A stretch of 10,382 nt of DNA from Ruminococcaceae bacterium UBA1865 (lineage in GTDB: Bacteria > Bacillota > Clostridia > Oscillospirales > Acutalibacteraceae). The first letter of the stretch is position 1, and the number at the start of each line of letters is the position of its first letter. The notes below the pieces were generated by a model. That model was given only the letters and a program-made list of their open reading frames with translations. It made no database searches and was not told the DNA's origin. The translations under genes and the position numbers were made by a program. Of the stretch, positions 6,997 to 10,382 are shown piece after piece. The stretch spans positions 4,526-14,907 of the forward strand of contig DDHX01000040.1 in NCBI GenBank assembly GCA_002338255.1. Reading direction: 5' to 3'.

Positions 6997-7089
6997 TATT
7001 TTTTTAAAATTTTATAATAATTTAGTCAAATTGCTTAGATATACACATTTTCATAGGGAATACCCTTCTGTTTAAATTTTGGAAACTAC

Positions 7090-7136
7090 AAAAAGCAGAC
7101 TACACATGAGGTTTCAATTCATATGCAGTCTGCTTT
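7090..7136 (-). terminator. Intrinsic terminator of the surface-protein gene
   Basis: In the minus-strand transcript the arms 7119-7136 and 7092-7109 form an 18-bp stem with only two G-U wobbles around a 9-nt loop, ending in a run of five U (7090-7094). It lies 15 bases after the surface-protein stop. The stem is long for a terminator. It isolates the downstream nucleoside operon from read-through. The following 7021-7089 stretch shows nothing else I can support. Confidence 0.9.
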
Positions 7137-7151
7137 CGTTATTTCATAGTA

Positions 7152-8531
7152 TTAATGTTCTTTATTTGTTTTTCTCTTCGACCTAAACACTAAGAATGTA
7201 CCCAAGGCAAAAATAGCGATGCAAGAAAGAATAACTGCAGCATCTGTGGATTCACCGGTCTTAGGTGCGGCAAGAGGAACTTGATTTTCATCAATAACCA
7301 TTGCTTGTGATGTCGATGATGTTATGGCCGGTGTTGCCGGTATTGCCGATGACGGATCTGCAAGCGGTGTGCTTTCTTCCCCAATTGTTTCAATACCGGA
7401 TGGAGTTGTGCTGTTCGGTGTACCTCCACCGGATGGGTTACTTGTTGTACCGCCGCCATTGCTTGAGTTTGACGAGCTGGAATTATTGGAACTGACGATA
7501 CTTGAAGTTTCCGAGTTGACCGTGCTCGATGCTTCCGAACTGATGGAACTCACGGAACTTGAATTAGAAAAATCCTTCACGGGAATCTTACCGCTAAATG
7601 GATAGTTGTGACCTTCTAAAGTTATATTCTGGGGAGATTGAAAAGATTTAACAATAATAGAACCTTCAAAATTTCCAGTTGCACTAACAGTAAAATCAGC
7701 TTTAGGTGCCAATAAGGTGCCCTTCATTGAGCTTTTATTTTGAACAGTCACCGCATTGCTGAGATTCCAAAGTAAATGAGACAATTTATACGAATTTGTA
7801 ATATTTCCAGTACTATCATTTACATAAACAGGCATTTTTACATCCGTACCAATTACATTGACAATGTCAGTCGATTTGCTTGGTGTATCAAAAACCACTC
7901 CATTTGCATTATTAAGAATCGATGCATCGACCGTAAATATGTTATAGTCGGTTAAATCCCCTTTGAATATAATTTCTCCGCCATTTGGTGTTACCGTTCC
8001 AGTCATTGCAATAGCTGCCGCCGCTTCAGATTTTTGAATTAATTCTGATTCTAAATCTGAAAAATTGATACCGGTTTTCGACTTTAAATCCTGGGTATCA
8101 GTCCAATAATCAATACCAGAACCAAAAGTATTCCCAATGGTCAATCCAGATTTAATTAAAGCTTTGCAGTCAGAATGATTGTTCCCGGCAACAAAATCTT
8201 CTGATCTTGTTCCTCCCCAAACCAGTGCATACTCAGAAGAATTCATTTTTTGTGAATTACCGAACGTAAACCCGGAAGGACAGTTAATTGCCCCGCCAAT
8301 TGCTGACTTTCCTTCAATATCTGTTGAACCGTTATTAAAGTCACCAAAAGTGACCAGATTATAACCTTTGGCTGCACCCAAGTCCGTATACTGAGGTTCA
8401 TTTGCCGCTGCATTGGCATTCAATGCCAAGGAAAATGGAATAAATAGGATGGCAACTGCCATCACCAAAGAAAGAATTTTATAAAAAGACTTTCTAAATG
8501 TGTTAGAAGGCTTGTAGACCGTATAGGACAT
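7152..8531 (-). CDS. Secreted 'choice-of-anchor A' surface protein with sortase-type C-terminus
   Basis: Cell-surface protein of 459 residues. It has a long signal peptide (basic 13-18, hydrophobic core about 19-37, probable cleavage after NANA or NANAAA near 41-43). A choice-of-anchor A domain follows (about 46-318), recognised by DLGAAKGYNLVTFGDFNN, the SDIEGK-like TDIEGKSAIGGAI and the C-terminal GTLLAPKADFTVSATGNFEGSIIVKS segment. A low-complexity Ser/Gly/Pro/Thr linker of about 100 residues (322-421) spans the wall. The C-terminus has APKTGES (422-428), a hydrophobic helix (about 431-449) and a basic tail, the layout of a sortase substrate, although Ala replaces the Leu of LPXTG. The start ATG is preceded by GGAGTGAT. 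Function is unknown; members are proposed adhesins or matrix proteins. The gene stands alone, with its own upstream signals and terminator. Confidence 0.88.
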   Translation of the reverse strand: MSYTVYKPSNTFRKSFYKILSLVMAVAILFIPFSLALNANAAANEPQYTDLGAAKGYNLVTFGDFNNGSTDIEGKSAIGGAINCPSGFTFGNSQKMNSSEYALVWGGTRSEDFVAGNNHSDCKALIKSGLTIGNTFGSGIDYWTDTQDLKSKTGINFSDLESELIQKSEAAAAIAMTGTVTPNGGEIIFKGDLTDYNIFTVDASILNNANGVVFDTPSKSTDIVNVIGTDVKMPVYVNDSTGNITNSYKLSHLLWNLSNAVTVQNKSSMKGTLLAPKADFTVSATGNFEGSIIVKSFQSPQNITLEGHNYPFSGKIPVKDFSNSSSVSSISSEASSTVNSETSSIVSSNNSSSSNSSNGGGTTSNPSGGGTPNSTTPSGIETIGEESTPLADPSSAIPATPAITSSTSQAMVIDENQVPLAAPKTGESTDAAVILSCIAIFALGTFLVFRSKRKTNKEH

Positions 8532-8569
8532 ATAAAATCACTCCAATATAATAATGTTATTTTACTAAT

Positions 8570-8603
8570 ATTATATTCTGTGGTGGTCACATGCCGGTCA
8601 CAT
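8570..8603 (-). promoter_or_regulatory. Candidate activator-dependent promoter: TATAAT with 11-bp-spaced direct repeats
   Basis: A perfect -10 box TATAAT lies at 8570-8575 on the minus strand, but the position 17 bases upstream (ACCGGC) has no -35 resemblance. Instead two identical copies of ATGTGACC occupy 8596-8603 and 8585-8592, exactly 11 bp apart, straddling the -35 region. Tandem repeats with an 11-bp step are the usual target layout of OmpR/PhoB-family response regulators. It drives the surface-protein gene; the ATG is about 40 bases downstream of the -10. Regulator identity is unknown. Confidence 0.5.
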
Positions 8604-8640
8604 ATTCCTTCTTTATTCAGAAGATATCTTGCATGAAATA

Positions 8641-8664
8641 CTTTTCATTTGTTCAAACAAAAAG
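8641..8664 (-). other. A/T-rich hairpin between corA and the surface-protein gene
   Basis: Arms of 10 bases (two G-U pairs) can pair around a 4-nt loop. It lies 54 bases past the corA stop, is A/T-rich and has no U-run, so it is at best a weak terminator. The 8604-8717 stretch shows no clearer terminator and no gene. Confidence 0.25.
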
Positions 8665-8717
8665 CTCTTTCGAATCATAAATATTTTGTGATTTATTACT
8701 CATTAACGAAAATTATT

Positions 8718-9623
8718 CTATAGCATTTTTTTCTTTTTGAAATAAACAATACAAACTACTACAATTGCGATGGAAATTCCGATTACATAAGGATAGCCGT
8801 ATTGCCACTGGAGTTCAGGCATATTCTTAAAATTCATCCCGTACCACCCCGCAAGCAGCGTTAATGGGAGAAAAATTGCGGTTATCACGGTAAAAAGCTT
8901 CATGATGGCATTTAATCCGATGTCCACCTGGGACTGGTAGGCTTCACGCACCTGTGTAATGTAGTCACGCAGATTAATAATATTTCGATTCAAGCGATCC
9001 ACACGCGCTGTAAACATCTTAAAGTAGCGCAGCGCACCGGATGACATAATTCCATTGGAATTTTCCTCGATACTTTCAGCAACATCGAGAAGCTGTTCAT
9101 AATATTTCTTGTAAAACATCAGCCTTTTTCGCATTGCCACAATATCTTTGATGTAATCTTCAGTTTCTCCATTCAGAACACGCTCTTCAATATCTGATAT
9201 CTCTTCTTCCAGTGCTTCAAGCTCTTCAGAGTCATGATTGGTCAGGTTGTTAAAAAATGCATAGAGAACCCGTGCGGCTGTCAAGTTTGACGTTTGGATT
9301 TCCAAAAAAACTTTCAAAACTTCCTGCAGCATCTCATTTGAATGGTCACACACAAAAATAATCTTATGCGGCATGATATAAAGTCCCATGCGCTGCGTTT
9401 GACATTGAATTTTATCATGAATAATATTCAGTAAAATAAAGTCATAGCCATCGTAAGCCTCTAACTTGGCTGGACCCGGGCAGCTGCATTCATCAATCGT
9501 GTGCGGTGCGAGTTTTAAATTCTGACTGCGCAGTTCATCGGGTGAACAAACGCAGATGACAGCATGTTCAAACCCTTTTTCTGTTTCCGTAAGTGTATCA
9601 TTTGCAATTTCATAGCATTTCAT
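8718..9623 (-). CDS. CorA-family divalent cation transporter
   Basis: Inner-membrane transporter of 301 residues, CorA/Mrs2 superfamily, expected to work as a pentamer moving Mg2+ or another divalent metal. The first ~235 residues are the soluble cytoplasmic domain, ending in a long charged helical part (ESIEENSNGIM, FTARVDRLNRNIINLRDYI) that forms the funnel stalk. Two C-terminal membrane helices follow (about 240-261 and 278-295) with the signature GMN at 262-264 in WYGMNF, and a KKKK tail. The start is the ATG at 9623, with AGGAAG 9 bases upstream; the earlier ATG at 9671 overlaps the promoter and adds an unrelated 16-residue extension. Length is slightly shorter than E. coli CorA (316), as is common in the divergent bacterial subgroup. 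Substrate (Mg2+, Co2+, Zn2+) cannot be fixed from sequence. It is a single-gene unit. Confidence 0.94.
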   Translation of the reverse strand: MKCYEIANDTLTETEKGFEHAVICVCSPDELRSQNLKLAPHTIDECSCPGPAKLEAYDGYDFILLNIIHDKIQCQTQRMGLYIMPHKIIFVCDHSNEMLQEVLKVFLEIQTSNLTAARVLYAFFNNLTNHDSEELEALEEEISDIEERVLNGETEDYIKDIVAMRKRLMFYKKYYEQLLDVAESIEENSNGIMSSGALRYFKMFTARVDRLNRNIINLRDYITQVREAYQSQVDIGLNAIMKLFTVITAIFLPLTLLAGWYGMNFKNMPELQWQYGYPYVIGISIAIVVVCIVYFKKKKML

Positions 9624-9653
9624 AATTTTACTTCCTAATAAAAAGATGCGTAT

Positions 9654-9682
9654 ATTGTAACAAAATACCAATTTGAATTCAA
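9654..9682 (-). promoter_or_regulatory. Sigma-A promoter of the corA-family gene
   Basis: TTGAAT (9677-9682, 4 of 6) and TACAAT (9654-9659, 5 of 6) are separated by 17 bases, with an expected start near 9647 and a leader of about 24 nt. It lies immediately downstream of the preceding gene's terminator, which fits an independent unit. The leader is too short for the magnesium-sensing M-box riboswitch. Confidence 0.65.
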
Positions 9683-9686
9683 TACA

Positions 9687-9718
9687 AAAACGCCTGCGTA
9701 AATAATTACACAGACGTT
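9687..9718 (-). terminator. Intrinsic terminator after the MetQ-like gene
   Basis: In the minus-strand transcript arms 9706-9718 and 9689-9701 form a 13-bp stem (two G-U wobbles) with a 4-nt loop, and the stem runs into five U. It starts 26 bases after the stop codon. Read on the plus strand the two wobbles become C-A mismatches, so it favours the minus direction. Confidence 0.88.
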
Positions 9719-9743
9719 TTTTATTTATATGGGTTATGAATGT

Positions 9744-10382
9744 TTATTTTACAGGAACAACGGCCCCGTTAAAGGTTTTTGTGATGAAGTCCTTGATTTC
9801 TGTGCTTTTAAGCACTTCGACCAGCGCTTTGATATCTTCGCGATTTTCATCGCCTTTGCGAACCGCAATGATATTTGCGTAAGTCGTTGCTGCAAGAGAA
9901 TCTGCAGCTTCAGCCGCAAGTGCGTCTGAAACTTTCAAATTGCCCTGCAAAGCGTAGTTTCCGTTAATGACGGCTAAGTCAACATCCTGTAGGGAACGAA
10001 CAAGCTGAGCAGGATCAATTTCTGTAAATTTAATGTTCTTCTTGTTTTCGGTGATATCTTTTTGTGTTGCGGTGATGCCCGCGTTATCCTTAATCTTAAT
10101 TAAACCCTGTGCTTGTAAAAGGAGCAAGGCTCTTGCTTCGTTTGAAGTATCGTTCGGAACCGCGATAGTGGCACCGTCCTTTAAATCGGCAAGCGCTTTT
10201 GTTTTGCCCGCGTAAATACCAAACGGCTCATAATGAATGGAACCGGCGGAAACAATGTTTGTGCCCTTTTCCTTGTTAAATTGGTCAAGATAAGGCTGAT
10301 GCTGGAAATAGTTGGCATCAAGCTCCTTATTTTCAAGCGCTGTATTGGGAATGATGTAGTCCGTAAATTCTTTTACTTGAAG
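9744..10382 (-). CDS. MetQ/NlpA-family methionine-binding lipoprotein, 5' part outside window
   Basis: C-terminal 212 residues of a substrate-binding lipoprotein of the NlpA family (PF03180), the extracellular component of the MetNIQ D/L-methionine ABC importer. The frame is open to the window edge, so roughly the first 60-75 residues, with the signal peptide and lipobox, are missing. Hand translation shows the family hallmarks: a segment like ELDANYFQHQPYLDQFN, then SAGSIHYEPFGIYAGKTKAL, IAVPNDTSNEARALLLLQ, INGNYALQG in the ligand pocket and a final FITKTFNGAVVPVK. Family length is about 265-290. The metN and metI genes are usually upstream of metQ and would lie beyond the window. Some relatives bind other amino acids, so methionine is likely but not proven. 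A terminator follows, so this is the last gene of its operon. Confidence 0.92.
   Translation of the reverse strand, partial: LQVKEFTDYIIPNTALENKELDANYFQHQPYLDQFNKEKGTNIVSAGSIHYEPFGIYAGKTKALADLKDGATIAVPNDTSNEARALLLLQAQGLIKIKDNAGITATQKDITENKKNIKFTEIDPAQLVRSLQDVDLAVINGNYALQGNLKVSDALAAEAADSLAATTYANIIAVRKGDENREDIKALVEVLKSTEIKDFITKTFNGAVVPVK

Noticed and set aside
7440..7570. Tandem repeat or mobile insertion in the surface-protein gene
   Set aside because: The repetitive look comes from Ser/Gly-rich codons of the wall-spanning linker; no exact repeat unit, target duplication or transposase was found.
9624..9653. M-box or other magnesium riboswitch before the corA-family gene
   Set aside because: The leader between the predicted start site and the ATG is only about two dozen bases.
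9624..9671. ATG at 9671 as start of the CorA-family protein
   Set aside because: It falls within the predicted promoter and adds a non-homologous leader; ATG 9623 has AGGAAG at proper spacing.

Overview
The window looks like a chromosomal segment of a low-to-moderate-GC Gram-positive anaerobe, most likely a clostridial Firmicute of the Oscillospiraceae/Ruminococcaceae type. The reasons are strong GGAGG-type ribosome binding sites, sigma-A promoters, a Ser/Ala-rich linker after the lipobox of the binding protein, a sortase-type C-terminus on a surface protein, and protein families typical of that group. The placement is inference; there is no rRNA to confirm it. All eight supported genes lie on the minus strand, so the text below reads from high to low coordinates.

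Region A (10382-9687) holds the C-terminal 212 residues of a MetQ/NlpA-type lipoprotein (methionine ABC importer), closed by an intrinsic terminator. Region B (9682-8718) is a CorA-family divalent cation transporter with its own promoter. Region C (8603-7090) is a secreted, cell-wall-anchored 'choice-of-anchor A' surface protein. A pair of 8-bp direct repeats 11 bp apart lies just upstream of its -10 box, and an 18-bp-stem terminator follows it.

Region D (7020-1) is the centrepiece, a nucleoside uptake and catabolism operon in the order LacI-family repressor, phosphopentomutase (deoB), hexameric-type purine nucleoside phosphorylase (deoD), BMP/PnrA-type nucleoside-binding lipoprotein, double-NBD ABC ATPase and first permease. 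The permease is cut by the window edge, and a second permease gene is expected just beyond it. The operon starts at a consensus sigma-A promoter (TTGACA, 17 bp, TATAAT) with an A/T-rich upstream stretch. A LacI/CcpA-type operator lies at about +7 to +21. In the pathway, nucleosides enter through the ABC importer, DeoD phosphorolyses purine (deoxy)nucleosides to base plus (deoxy)ribose-1-phosphate, and DeoB converts that to the 5-phosphate for central metabolism.

The gene content is mostly conventional. The less ordinary material is non-coding: an interlocking set of inverted repeats in the 111-nt gap before deoB that could fold as a junction plus pseudoknot, a perfect 10-bp-arm palindrome over a possible internal promoter before the binding-protein gene, a GC-rich hairpin between the binding protein and ATPase genes, and the 11-bp-spaced direct repeats before the surface protein. 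No mobile elements, CRISPR arrays, tRNA or rRNA genes were seen, and no gene-free stretch exceeds 300 bases.
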